A stretch of 64,000 bases of DNA from Ideonella paludis. Its GTDB lineage: Bacteria; Pseudomonadota; Gammaproteobacteria; Burkholderiales; Burkholderiaceae_C. Position 1 is the first letter of the stretch. Every line of letters begins with the position of its first letter. The position numbers were made by a program, and so were the translations under genes. Positions 45,726 to 54,634 of this stretch are shown here, piece after piece. Location of the stretch: NCBI RefSeq assembly GCF_018069865.1, contig NZ_JAGQDG010000001.1:372001-436000 (forward strand), read 5' to 3'. The notes beneath the pieces were generated by a model. That model had not been told where the DNA came from. It ran no database searches and saw nothing but the letters and a program-made list of their open reading frames with translations.

Positions 45726-46358
45726 CTAAGCCGCGTCGCGAGACGCTGCCGGGGTCACCGGCGCGTGATTTTCCGATACTTTGTTGGCATCAGGCTGACG
45801 AAACCAGCGAGGATAGTGCAATCGCACCACCTCGCCGTCCCGTCTCAGTGCATGACAGCGATCAAGCTGGAAAGGGGCCTGATCGCCTTCTCCCTTTGTG
45901 TCCAGCACAAGGCCGGCAAACGCTTGGATGACAGCGGTCGGCAGTACATCGGCCAATTCTGTCAAATGTGTACACCCCGCCACGCCGCCCAGGCGCTCTC
46001 GCACCGCGCGCTTGAAGCCCTTCAGCAGATTCAGGCCTTCGAGCTGTGCATAGGCGTCGCCGTGGTTGTCACATTGCCCCCGATAGGGCACAGCCAAGGA
46101 CTCCGCTCCGGCGTGATGGATGTTGAATTGGGTGTCGATCACCAGCCTCAAGACCAGGTCGTGGATGGCATGCCCGGCGGGCAAGACCCCCTGGCTGCCC
46201 CGAATCTCACGGGTCTTGGTGTCGCGCAAACGGGCGTCAACCTCCCACAGGCCGTCGGCACGGGAGTACATCTCCACCTGCACGGCACGGGTGTGCTGAA
46301 GCACGCGTTGGGGGTCGGAAGCTGGCAAGGGCATGGGATGAGGCCGTCTAGCGCGCAT
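45726..46358 (-). CDS. DUF2889 domain protein
   Basis: A protein of about 210 aa of the DUF2889 family, function unknown. Family features are [37 protein letters not shown], the Cys pair context (RGQCDN and GGVAGCTHL) and [16 protein letters not shown]. The conserved Cys and His residues suggest a metal site. I choose the ATG of MRARRPHP, with GAGG 5 bp upstream. It lies between recX and sucC on the same strand, an arrangement I recall from related Burkholderiales. Confidence 0.85.
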   Translation of the reverse strand: MRARRPHPMPLPASDPQRVLQHTRAVQVEMYSRADGLWEVDARLRDTKTREIRGSQGVLPAGHAIHDLVLRLVIDTQFNIHHAGAESLAVPYRGQCDNHGDAYAQLEGLNLLKGFKRAVRERLGGVAGCTHLTELADVLPTAVIQAFAGLVLDTKGEGDQAPFQLDRCHALRRDGEVVRLHYPRWFRQPDANKVSENHAPVTPAASRDAA

Positions 46359-46450
46359 CACCTCGGCTGGCAGGGGGCCACTTGAGCCCCCCAAAGCTCA
46401 AAGGCCGGGGAGAGTTACAGCGCTGAAACAGGTCGGCACTGTATCACGCG

Positions 46451-46486
46451 TGCTGCAATGCAGCATTTGTGCGCCAAGTTGGCGCA
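46451..46486. repeat. Two adjacent inverted repeats between recX and the DUF2889 gene
   Basis: TGCTGCA-A-TGCAGCA (7 bp arms) and, 4 bp on, TGCGCCAA-G-TTGGCGCA (8 bp arms), each with a single central base. They lie about 95-130 bp upstream of the DUF2889 start and 15 bp past the recX stop. No T-run follows. One-base spacers make stable RNA hairpins unlikely, so dimeric DNA-binding protein sites are favoured. Confidence 0.6.
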
Positions 46487-46501
46487 ATAAGGCCCCGCCA
46501 C

Positions 46502-47053
46502 TCACTCCTCGTCGGGGTCGCGGCCACCGACGACACGGCGCACGGACTCGGCGCTGAAGCCCCGCGCGGCCAGAAACCGCATCTGGCGAGCGCGCTCGTG
46601 GGCCTCGGTGGCCACCACCCCAAAGCGCTTCAGCCACACCTCGTGGGCCCGCTGGACCTCTGTGGATCGAAGCTGCTGAGCAGTGTCCGCATCCAGCGTC
46701 AAACCGTGTTGAGCCAGCTCATGCCGAATTCGGCGCTCACCATGGCGGGCGGCGCGCGCATTCACCCGGGTCTCGACAAAACGCGTGTCGCTTTGATACT
46801 GACGCGAAGCGAGCCAGTCCAGCACCGCATCCACTTCGGCGTGCAGCGCCTCGGCACTGGGGGCTTCTTGCGGCTGCGCCGCTGCGGCTTCGTGATCCCA
46901 AGGGTCCACGGCAGGCGCTTCGGCGGCGGCGGCCGCCCGCTTGCGCGCATGGGCCAGCAAGCGGGTCTGCAGCTCAGAGCGGCTGTACTCGCGGCGTGCC
47001 AGCAGCGCCAAGGCCTGAGCCTTCAGGCTGAGCAAAGGGCAGTGGCCAGCCAT
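46502..47053 (-). CDS. recX: Regulatory protein RecX
   Basis: A 183 aa RecA modulator. Three-helix RecX repeats are visible: LKAQALALLARREYSRSELQ, VLDWLASRQYQSDTRFVE and RIRHELAQHGL..., ending RFLAARGFSAESVRRVV. A low-complexity Ala-rich insert (residues 40-65) separates the first repeat from the rest. It follows recA by 42 bp on the same strand and is probably read from the SOS-controlled recA promoter. Confidence 0.95.
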   Translation of the reverse strand: MAGHCPLLSLKAQALALLARREYSRSELQTRLLAHARKRAAAAAEAPAVDPWDHEAAAAQPQEAPSAEALHAEVDAVLDWLASRQYQSDTRFVETRVNARAARHGERRIRHELAQHGLTLDADTAQQLRSTEVQRAHEVWLKRFGVVATEAHERARQMRFLAARGFSAESVRRVVGGRDPDEE

Positions 47054-47095
47054 GCCTCAGCCTTTAGGAGCGCGCGACCTCAGGCGACTCAGGGC

Positions 47096-48130
47096 TCAGG
47101 CGGCGCCTGCAGACTCCGCCAGCAAAGGCACGCCAACGGCCGCGCGCACCTTGTTTTCGATCTCGCGGGCGATGTCGGGGTTCTCGCGCAGGAACTCGCG
47201 AGAGTTGTCCTTGCCCTGGCCGATCTTCTCGCCGTTGTAGGCATACCAGGCGCCGGACTTGTCGACGATTTTGTTGGCCACGCCCAGGTCGATGATCTCG
47301 CCCTCGCGGCTCACGCCCTCACCGTAGAGGATGTCGAATTCGGCTTCCTTAAAGGGCGGCGCCACCTTGTTCTTGACAACCTTGACGCGGGTTTCGCTGC
47401 CCACGATCTCTTCACCCTTCTTGATGGAGCCAATGCGGCGGATGTCCAGGCGCACCGAGGCATAGAACTTCAAGGCATTGCCGCCGGTGGTGGTTTCAGG
47501 GCTGCCAAACATCACGCCGATCTTCATGCGGATCTGGTTGATGAAGATGACCATGCAGTTGGACTTCTTGATGGTGGCCGTCAGCTTGCGCAGGGCCTGG
47601 CTCATCAGGCGGGCTTGCAGGCCGGGCAGGGAATCGCCCATCTCGCCTTCCAATTCGGCCTTGGGGGTGAGTGCAGCCACCGAGTCCACGACGATCAGGT
47701 CCACAGCGCCAGAGCGCACCAGCGAATCCACGATCTCCAGGGCTTGCTCGCCGGTATCGGGCTGGCTGATCAGCAACTCTTGCAAATTGACGCCCAACTT
47801 TTGAGCGTATTGGATGTCCAGCGCGTGCTCGGCATCAATGAACGCGGCCACACCGCCGACCTTTTGCATTTCGGCCACGACTTGCAAGGTCAGCGTGGTC
47901 TTGCCAGAGGATTCCGGGCCATAGATTTCCACCACGCGGCCCCGAGGCAAGCCGCCCACACCCAGCGCCACATCCAGCCCCAAGGAGCCGGTGGAGACGA
48001 CTTGGATGTCCTCGACCACCTCGCCTTCCCCCAGGCGCATGATGGAGCCCTTGCCGAATTGCTTCTCGATCTGGGCAAGTGCGGCTTGCAGGGCTTTGGC
48101 TTTTTCGGGGTTGGCAGTCTTGGCGTCCAT
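47096..48130 (-). CDS. recA: Recombinase RecA
   Basis: A 344 aa protein for homologous recombination and SOS induction. Walker A is GPESSGKTT, followed by [18 protein letters not shown] and the DNA-binding loop region [15 protein letters not shown] start at the ATG of [10 protein letters not shown], with GGAGAA 5 bp upstream; nine more codons are open before it. A LexA box overlaps the promoter 40-55 bp upstream. recX follows. Normal length and sequence. Confidence 0.99.
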   Translation of the reverse strand: MDAKTANPEKAKALQAALAQIEKQFGKGSIMRLGEGEVVEDIQVVSTGSLGLDVALGVGGLPRGRVVEIYGPESSGKTTLTLQVVAEMQKVGGVAAFIDAEHALDIQYAQKLGVNLQELLISQPDTGEQALEIVDSLVRSGAVDLIVVDSVAALTPKAELEGEMGDSLPGLQARLMSQALRKLTATIKKSNCMVIFINQIRMKIGVMFGSPETTTGGNALKFYASVRLDIRRIGSIKKGEEIVGSETRVKVVKNKVAPPFKEAEFDILYGEGVSREGEIIDLGVANKIVDKSGAWYAYNGEKIGQGKDNSREFLRENPDIAREIENKVRAAVGVPLLAESAGAA

Positions 48131-48156
48131 GAGGTTCTCCGGGAATGTTTCGAACA

Positions 48157-48185
48157 ATTATGTCAGAAGCTGGATGTTTGTACAG
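48157..48185 (-). promoter_or_regulatory. recA promoter with LexA (SOS) box
   Basis: On the minus strand CTGT-N8-CCAG, one mismatch from the CTGT-N8-ACAG LexA site, occupies 48170-48185. It covers a -35 hexamer TGTACA; a -10 hexamer CATAAT follows after 16 bp. The layout is a repressed SOS promoter directly before recA. Confidence 0.85.
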
Positions 48186-48325
48186 TATCGCGTTCACGTG
48201 AACGGACAGCGCGGGTCGGACTGCCTAAAATCGGGGCATCGGCAACAAAGTCATTGCTCACAACGCAGCGGTTAGCGGCGCAATGTGGCCATGCAAAGAG
48301 TGCCCCCACTGAGGAGACAAGCTGT

Positions 48326-48997
48326 ATGCGCATTCTTATCGCCGAAGATGATCAGGTGTTGGCCGACGGTCTGCTGCGCTCGCTGCGCGGTTCGGGCTAT
48401 GCGGTCGACCAAGTCAGCAGCGGCAGCGAAGCTGACGCCGCCTTGGCCTCTCACGAGTTTGATCTGCTCATTTTGGACCTGGGCCTGCCGCGCCTGCATG
48501 GGCTGGAAGTCCTGCGCAAGCTGCGCGCACGTGGCACGTCCATGCCGGTGTTGATCCTCACCGCCGCCGACTCCATTGACCAGCGCGTCAAGGCGCTGGA
48601 TTTGGGCGCGGACGATTTCATGGCCAAGCCCTTCTCGCTGCAAGAGTTGGAAGCCCGCGTGCGGGCGCTGACGCGGCGCGGCCTGGGCACCGCGTCCAGC
48701 ATCATCAAGCATGGCCCGCTGACCTTTGATGCCACGGGCCGCGTGGCCTACATCAACGAGCAGATGATCGAGTTGTCAGCGCGCGAGATCAGCTTGCTCG
48801 AAGTGTTGCTGCAGCGCGCCGGGCGCTTGGTCAGCAAAGACCAGTTGGTGGCTCGCCTGTGCGAGTGGGGCGAAGAGGTCAGCAACAACGCCATCGAGGT
48901 CTATATCCACCGCCTGCGCAAGAAAATCGAGCAAGGCCCGATCCGCATTGCGACGGTGCGAGGCCTGGGCTATTGCCTCGAAAAGATCGCCTCGTGA
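48326..48997 (+). CDS. OmpR/PhoB-type response regulator (TctD/QseB-like)
   Basis: A 223 aa response regulator. Acidic pocket in IAEDDQVL, phospho-Asp in LLILDLGLPRLHG (about 51), Thr/Lys in LTAADS and MAKPF, then a winged-helix output domain (ELSAREISLLEVLLQRAG to TVRGLGYCLEKI). GAGGAG lies 9 bp before the ATG. It is divergent from recA and 33 bp upstream of its kinase gene. The TctD subgroup usually controls tricarboxylate uptake, but no tctCBA genes lie in the window. Confidence 0.95.
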   Translation: MRILIAEDDQVLADGLLRSLRGSGYAVDQVSSGSEADAALASHEFDLLILDLGLPRLHGLEVLRKLRARGTSMPVLILTAADSIDQRVKALDLGADDFMAKPFSLQELEARVRALTRRGLGTASSIIKHGPLTFDATGRVAYINEQMIELSAREISLLEVLLQRAGRLVSKDQLVARLCEWGEEVSNNAIEVYIHRLRKKIEQGPIRIATVRGLGYCLEKIAS

Positions 48998-49030
48998 CCC
49001 AGGCCGTCCACTGAGCCCAACCGGCACGTC

Positions 49031-50512
49031 GTGATCAAAGCTTTAGGCCGGGAGCAACGTTCGCTGTTTGGCGAGATCCTGGACTGGATGCTCGTGCCGC
49101 TGCTGCTGCTGTGGCCCATGAGTGCAGCCCTGACCTGGCTGGTCGCACAGAACATCGCGGCCCGGCCCTACGACCGAGACCTGGCGCAACTCACCCGCAT
49201 GGTGTCGCGCCAGATGGTGGCTGACCCTCAGGGCAAGCCAGGCAAGGCGAAGTTGTCAGAGCCCGCGGCCGCGCTGCTGCGCAGCGATGATGTGGACAAG
49301 ATCTTCTTCCAAGTGCTGGGGGCGCGTGGCGAGCTGATTGCCGGCGACCGGGAGCTACCGTCTCCCCCAGAAGGCAGTAACGCGGTGGTCGGCGAGGTCC
49401 AGTTTCGCGACGAAGTGGTTCAGAACGAGGCCGTGCGCATCGCCAGCCTGCGGCTCACGCCCGGCATGTCGGCCGAGCCTGGCATCACGCTGGTGCAGGT
49501 GGCCGAGACCATGGACAAACGCGAGCGCCTGACCACGGAGATCATCAAAGGCGTGCTGTTGCCGCAGTATGTGATCTTGCCGCTGGCAGTCTTGCTGGTG
49601 TGGTTTGCGCTGGCGCGCGGCATTGCACCGCTGTCTCACCTTCAGCAGCGCATCTTGAAGCGTGAAAGCCACGACCTCAGCCCCATTGATGTGCAAGATG
49701 CGCCCGAAGAAGTCGCACCGCTGGTGCGCTCCATCAATGAACTGCTGGCCCGACTCGATCAGTCCATGAGCGCTCAAAAGCACTTTTTGGCGGATGCTGC
49801 GCACCAGCTCAAAACACCGTTAGCGGGCTTGCGCACTCAAGCTGAATTGGCGCAGCGCGAACTCGATGAGCGCGGCGATGTGGTGTCGGTGCGCAAGTCT
49901 TTGCAGCAGATCTCGCGCTCCAGCCAACGCGCGGCCCACATGGTCAACCAGCTCCTCTCGATGGCCCGGGCCGAGGATGAAGAACAAGCCCGCCGCCAGC
50001 AGGCCTTCAACATCGCGCGCCTGGCCACCGATACCGTACAGGACTTTGTGCCCAAGGCCATGGACAAGCGTATCGACCTGGGCTACGAAGGCCCCGAAAG
50101 CAGCGAGCAGGTGCCGCGCTTGGTGGGGCAGCCCTTGTTGGTCCGCGAGATGATCCGCAATCTGGTGGACAACGCGCTGCAGTACACGCCCGAGGGGGGC
50201 TGCGTGACGGTGCGCATCATGGCGGACCCCTTCGGCCAAGTGCTGGTGCTCCAAGTCGAAGACAACGGCCCAGGCATTCCTGAGGCCGAGCGCGAGTTGG
50301 TGTTCCAGCCCTTCTATCGTGCATTGGGCACCAATGTCGATGGCAGCGGCCTGGGCCTGGCCATCGTGAAAGAGATCGTAGAGAAACACGACGCCACCTT
50401 GACCGTCGAGGACGCCCGCCCCGCCGTGGGAGAGCATGCTGATCGACCTGGCACGCGCTTCACGGTGCGATTCCCCCTGCCCACTCAGGCTGAAGGCGGC
50501 ACAGAGACTTGA
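49031..50512 (+). CDS. Sensor histidine kinase (TctE-like)
   Basis: A 493 aa inner-membrane kinase. Helix one at about residues 20-40, a periplasmic 2CSK_N-like sensor of about 130 residues (PYDRDLAQLTRMVSRQM), helix two near 175-197, then the His box FLADAAHQLKTPLAGLRTQ and ATPase motifs NLVDNALQYTP, DNGPGIP, GSGLGLAIV. It starts at GTG. The 2CSK_N sensor is typical of TctE. Partner of the response regulator just upstream. Confidence 0.94.
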   Translation: MIKALGREQRSLFGEILDWMLVPLLLLWPMSAALTWLVAQNIAARPYDRDLAQLTRMVSRQMVADPQGKPGKAKLSEPAAALLRSDDVDKIFFQVLGARGELIAGDRELPSPPEGSNAVVGEVQFRDEVVQNEAVRIASLRLTPGMSAEPGITLVQVAETMDKRERLTTEIIKGVLLPQYVILPLAVLLVWFALARGIAPLSHLQQRILKRESHDLSPIDVQDAPEEVAPLVRSINELLARLDQSMSAQKHFLADAAHQLKTPLAGLRTQAELAQRELDERGDVVSVRKSLQQISRSSQRAAHMVNQLLSMARAEDEEQARRQQAFNIARLATDTVQDFVPKAMDKRIDLGYEGPESSEQVPRLVGQPLLVREMIRNLVDNALQYTPEGGCVTVRIMADPFGQVLVLQVEDNGPGIPEAERELVFQPFYRALGTNVDGSGLGLAIVKEIVEKHDATLTVEDARPAVGEHADRPGTRFTVRFPLPTQAEGGTET

Positions 50513-50644
50513 AAGTAGGGGGGAGCACTCCCCTAGGGCCGGGAGGCCCGTAGGGATGGGTGATTGAAGGCGCGCTTTCTACAGTGCGACTCAGCGTTCG
50601 GTAGGGATCGAGCGCCGGAATGAAAACCACTCAAGGAGCCCCTC

Positions 50645-51265
50645 ATGAACCGCACTCTGCTGACCGCCGCCGCCCTGTTGACCCTGGCTGGCACCACCTT
50701 CGCCAACGACACCACCGGTGGCGTCTCGCCCCACCAAGCACGCACCGCGCCCAAGGCCCTGCCCAAGGTGGTGATGGCCCAAGAATTCAACACCCAGGCC
50801 GCCAACCTGATCAACTTTGATGCCGCTGCGGCGCCCAACCTGTTCATCAACACCACCTCGCTGCTGTCCGTGGGCACAGTGCAGTTCAATGGCTCCAGCA
50901 CCCAGGCCTTGGATGGCGGGGCCGTTCTGGACCAAAGCTCCAACTTCGCCGTCACCGGTCAGTCGGCACCGAACTTCCTGGCCTTCAACTGCGAAACCAC
51001 CATGGCCGACGGCGGCGTTCCGCGCTTGCCCGAAGTGGTGCGCTTTGCCAGCGAAGTCAGCCAGGTCTCGCTGAAGATTGGCTCGGGCCTGGATGTGGGC
51101 GCCAAAGTGACGATGTTCGGCATCGGCAGCCAAGGCGTCGAAAAGAAGGTCGCCACCTTGGCTGCTGCGCTCAAAACCGTGAAGTTCAGCAAGCCGCTGA
51201 CCCATGTGCTGATGAGCGCAGGCGCTTGCAAGTTCGTGGTGGACGACATCAGCTTCGTCAACTGA
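50645..51265 (+). CDS. Secreted protein of unknown function
   Basis: A 206 aa exported protein with a clean signal peptide (TLLTAAALLTLAGTTFAN). The mature sequence is rich in short beta-strand segments (AANLINFDAAAAPNLFINT, SVGTVQFNGSSTQAL, TMADGGVPRLPEVVRF) and has two Cys residues (FNCETT and GACKF) that could pair. The pattern resembles the beta-sandwich proteins often carrying PEP-CTERM tails, but no such sorting tail is present. AAGGAG lies 6 bp before the ATG. It stands alone between the kinase gene and the rod-shape operon. I cannot assign a function. Confidence 0.85.
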   Translation: MNRTLLTAAALLTLAGTTFANDTTGGVSPHQARTAPKALPKVVMAQEFNTQAANLINFDAAAAPNLFINTTSLLSVGTVQFNGSSTQALDGGAVLDQSSNFAVTGQSAPNFLAFNCETTMADGGVPRLPEVVRFASEVSQVSLKIGSGLDVGAKVTMFGIGSQGVEKKVATLAAALKTVKFSKPLTHVLMSAGACKFVVDDISFVN

Positions 51266-51280
51266 AGACCCACGGCATGA

Positions 51281-51300
51281 AAAGGGGCCGAAGGCCCCTG
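51281..51300 (-). terminator. Rho-independent terminator of the mreBCD-mrdA-rodA operon
   Basis: On the minus strand AGGGGCC pairs with GGCCCCT around TTC, followed by TTT. It lies directly behind the rodA stop and close to the stop of the convergent secreted-protein gene, so it may serve both. Confidence 0.8.
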
Positions 51301-51302
51301 CC

Positions 51303-52457
51303 TCAGCTCTGCATCAGCCGGCGGCTCTTGGCAATGGACATCAACATGCCCAAAGCCAAGCCCAGCGTCACCATGGCCGTTCCGCCGTAGCTGATGAAGG
51401 GCAAAGGAATGCCCACCACCGGCAAGATGCCGCTGACCATGCCCATGTTCACCATGGCATAGGTGAAGAAGCTCAGTGTGATGGCCCCGGCCAAAAGGCG
51501 AGAGAACACGGTGGGGGCCTCAGCCGCAATCATCAGTCCGCGCAAGAGCACGAAGGTGAAAGCGGCAATCAAGCCCAGCACGCCGACCAAGCCGAACTCC
51601 TCAGCAAAGGCGGCAAAGATGAAGTCGGTGGTGCGCTCAGGGATGAACTCCAGGTGCGTCTGCGTGCCGTTCATGAAGCCCTTGCCCGTCCAGCCGCCAG
51701 AGCCAATGGCAATCATGCCCTGGATGATGTGAAAGCCTTTGCCCAGCGGGTCTTTGGTCGGGTCCAGCAGGGTGCAGACGCGTGTCTTTTGGTACTCACG
51801 CAGCAGCGGCCATTTCACATCGGCCTGGCAGATTTGGTCCTCAGACAGCACCAAGGCCACCGCGCCAATCAGCGCCACCAACACCACAGGCAAGATCAGC
51901 CGCCAAGACAGGCCGGCGAAGAAAATCACATAGAGCCCGGCGGAGAGGATGAGGATGGACGTGCCGAGGTCAGGCTGCTTGGCCACCAAGGCCACGGGTA
52001 CCAAGAGCAACAGCCCCGCGACCGCGAAATCCAGCGGCCGCAACTGCCCCTCGCGCTTTTGAAACCACCAAGCCAGCATCAGCGGCATAGCCAGCTTCAT
52101 GATCTCGCTGGGCTGGATCACCACCCCCACATGCAGCCAACGCGTGGCGCCCTTCTTGGTGATGCCGAAAATCATGGTCGCCACCAGCAGCGTGACCCCC
52201 ACCACATAGAGCGGCACCGCCAGCGCCATCAAGCGCTGGGGTGGCACTTGGGCCACCACAAACAAGATCGCCAGCGCGATCATCATGTTGCGGCCATGGT
52301 CGACAAAACGCGTGCCGTGGTCGTAGCCCGCCGAGTACATGGTGACCAAGCCAAAGGCGGCCAAGATCAGCAAGCCCAAGGTCAGCGGCACATCAAAGCT
52401 CGAAAACACGGGCCGCACCCGCTGCCACAAGGAGGGCCGCTCGAACACCACACTCAT
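51303..52457 (-). CDS. rodA: Rod shape-determining peptidoglycan polymerase RodA
   Basis: A 384 aa SEDS-family glycosyltransferase with ten helices that polymerises lipid II in the elongasome. TMYSAGYDHGTRF, the catalytic-loop context WTGKGFMNGTQTHLEFIPERTTDFIFA and the C-terminal GIPLPFISYGGTAM are typical. It overlaps mrdA by 4 bp and ends the operon. Its partner PBP2 is encoded just upstream. Confidence 0.97.
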   Translation of the reverse strand: MSVVFERPSLWQRVRPVFSSFDVPLTLGLLILAAFGLVTMYSAGYDHGTRFVDHGRNMMIALAILFVVAQVPPQRLMALAVPLYVVGVTLLVATMIFGITKKGATRWLHVGVVIQPSEIMKLAMPLMLAWWFQKREGQLRPLDFAVAGLLLLVPVALVAKQPDLGTSILILSAGLYVIFFAGLSWRLILPVVLVALIGAVALVLSEDQICQADVKWPLLREYQKTRVCTLLDPTKDPLGKGFHIIQGMIAIGSGGWTGKGFMNGTQTHLEFIPERTTDFIFAAFAEEFGLVGVLGLIAAFTFVLLRGLMIAAEAPTVFSRLLAGAITLSFFTYAMVNMGMVSGILPVVGIPLPFISYGGTAMVTLGLALGMLMSIAKSRRLMQS

Positions 52458-54592
52458 GGTCGCACTCCTGAGGCGCGCAAAGCGGGCCCGACATCCAGCG
52501 TCATCGCCCTGGGCCGGGCTGCTGAGGGGGCTGGCGCCGATGCCGCTGGGCGCGAAGCCATGCTGCCCGCAGAGGCCGCCGCAGAGGCAGCCGCCGCAGA
52601 CGCCGCCGCCCCTGTGGGCGCTTCCGGCGTGGCTGCCGGGCCCGAGCTTGACGGCAGCGGCACCGACGCGGCAGGCCTGGGCGTGCCCACGGGCGCGACG
52701 GACTGGCCCTTTTGGGTCAGGGCAATATCCTCTTCGCTGGGGTAGTGGCCCAGCAGCACATAGTCAAACACGCGCCGCGCAATGGGTGCCGCCGCCGCCG
52801 CACCCCAGCCCGCGTTCTCCACGATGACAGCCAAGGCAATGCGAGGCTTGTCCAAGGGCGCGAAGGCCACATACAGAGAGTGATCGCGCAGGTGCTCGGC
52901 CATGCGAGCCGCGCTGTATTTCTCGTTCTGGCGAATGCCCACGGCCTGAGCCGTACCCGTCTTGCCGCCACTGGCGTAGGGCGCGCCCACAAAAATGCGG
53001 GTTGACGTGCCCTGCTGGGTCACGCCGTGCATGGCCTGCATGATCACATTCACCTGTTCGGGCTTCAGCGCCAGCGGCTCCAGCGCCTTGGACGACACGG
53101 CGCGCCGCTGATGAGTGACCACATCTTCAATCTCTTTGACCAGGCGTGGCTCAAAGCGCTGACCACCCGCGGCCAAGATGGCCATGGCATTGGCCAACTG
53201 CAGCATGGTGAAGTTGTTATAGCCCTGGCCAATGCCCAAGGAAATGGTTTCCCCGGCATACCACTTGCGCTGCTCGGGGCGCTTATAAGTGCGTCGCTTC
53301 CACTCTTGTGAAGGCAAGACCCCTGTGACTTCACCTTCCAAATCGATGTTGGTGCGGCGCCCGAAACCAAAGGGGCTGAGCTGGTCGTGGATCATGTCCA
53401 CGCCCATCTCATTGGCCAAGGTGTAGTAGTAGACGTTAGAGGACTCGACGATGGAGCGCCGCATGTCCATCGCGCCACCGCGCTCGTTCTCGGGGCTGCC
53501 GTAGCGATGCCCGCCAAACATGAAGAAGCCCGGGTCATTGATGATGGTGGAGGGCGAGCGCTTGCCCGCGTTCAAGGCCGCCATCGCCATGAAGGGCTTG
53601 TAGGTGGAGCCCGGCGGATACGTGCCCCGCAGGGCGCGGTTCAGCAGGGGTTTGTCGATGGACTCATTGAGCTCGCGCCAGTTATCAACGTCGATGCCGT
53701 CCACGAACTTATTGGGGTCAAAAGTGGGCTTGGAGACAAAGGCCAGGATCTCCCCGTTGCGCGGATCAATCGCGACCAAAGCGCCACGCCGCGCCCCGAA
53801 CATCTCCTCGACCAAGGCCTGCAGCTTGATGTCCACCGACAGCACCAAGGTGTTGCCTGGCGTGGCCGGCAGGTTGTCCAGCCGCCGTACCGCGCGGCCG
53901 CCGGCCGAGGTTTCCATCTGCTCAAAGCCCGTGGTGCCGTGCAGGTCCAACTCGTAGCTTTGCTCCAAGCCCAGCTTGCCGATGTACTCGGTGCCACGGT
54001 AGTTGGCCTGGGCTTCATCTTCCCAGTCTTCCATGGCCTTTTTCTCGGCCTGGTTGATGCGGCCGATATAGCCAATCAAGTGGCTGCCGGTCTCACCCAA
54101 GGGATAGTTGCGGAACAAGCGGGCTTTGATCTCGACGCCTGGAAACTGAAAGCGCCGGGCAATGAAGCGCGCCACTTCTTCATCCTTGAGCCGGTTGCGG
54201 ATGGGCAGGGACTCAAAGCTCTTGCTCTCATCCAACTGGCGCTTGAAGCGCCGGCGGTCGCGCGGTTGAATGTCAATGAACTCAGCCAGCTTGTTGATCG
54301 TGGCCTCCAGGTCTGCCACCCGCGACGGCGTGATCTCCAGCGTGTAAGCGGTGTAGTTGGTGGCCAGCACCACGCCATTGCGGTCGACGATGCGGCCACG
54401 ATTGGGCACGATGGGCACGACTGCGATGCGGTTGGCTTCGGCCCGATTGGCCAAGTCCTCGTACCGCACCACCTGCAGATGCACCATGCGAGCGACCAGC
54501 AAACCAAAGCCGAGCAAGATGAACAGCACGGCCGCAATGATGCGCAGCCTGAAGCGGTCCAGTTCAGCCTCAAGATTCTTCAGCTCAGTCAT
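52454..54592 (-). CDS. mrdA: Penicillin-binding protein 2
   Basis: A 712 aa class B PBP, the cell-elongation transpeptidase. One N-terminal helix, a pedestal domain (NRGRIVDRNGVVLA), and the transpeptidase domain with active-site Ser in PPGSTYKPF, the SSN motif in VESSNVYY and KTGT in SGGKTGTAQ. After the catalytic domain (VFDYVLLGHYPSEED) comes a C-terminal tail of about 80 residues made mostly of Ala, Pro and Ser, predicted to be disordered in the periplasm. It is co-translated with rodA. Confidence 0.97.
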   Translation of the reverse strand: MTELKNLEAELDRFRLRIIAAVLFILLGFGLLVARMVHLQVVRYEDLANRAEANRIAVVPIVPNRGRIVDRNGVVLATNYTAYTLEITPSRVADLEATINKLAEFIDIQPRDRRRFKRQLDESKSFESLPIRNRLKDEEVARFIARRFQFPGVEIKARLFRNYPLGETGSHLIGYIGRINQAEKKAMEDWEDEAQANYRGTEYIGKLGLEQSYELDLHGTTGFEQMETSAGGRAVRRLDNLPATPGNTLVLSVDIKLQALVEEMFGARRGALVAIDPRNGEILAFVSKPTFDPNKFVDGIDVDNWRELNESIDKPLLNRALRGTYPPGSTYKPFMAMAALNAGKRSPSTIINDPGFFMFGGHRYGSPENERGGAMDMRRSIVESSNVYYYTLANEMGVDMIHDQLSPFGFGRRTNIDLEGEVTGVLPSQEWKRRTYKRPEQRKWYAGETISLGIGQGYNNFTMLQLANAMAILAAGGQRFEPRLVKEIEDVVTHQRRAVSSKALEPLALKPEQVNVIMQAMHGVTQQGTSTRIFVGAPYASGGKTGTAQAVGIRQNEKYSAARMAEHLRDHSLYVAFAPLDKPRIALAVIVENAGWGAAAAAPIARRVFDYVLLGHYPSEEDIALTQKGQSVAPVGTPRPAASVPLPSSSGPAATPEAPTGAAASAAAASAAASAGSMASRPAASAPAPSAARPRAMTLDVGPALRASGVRP

Positions 54593-54634
54593 GGTCGGCC
54601 CACCCCTGCCCCGACCGCATCCGCACAGGCGTGC

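Noticed and set aside
46469-48325. Long plus-strand open frame continuous with the OmpR-type regulator
   Set aside because: It is antisense to recX and recA, which are certain. The frame is open only because of GC-biased codons; the regulator has its own ATG with a ribosome site.
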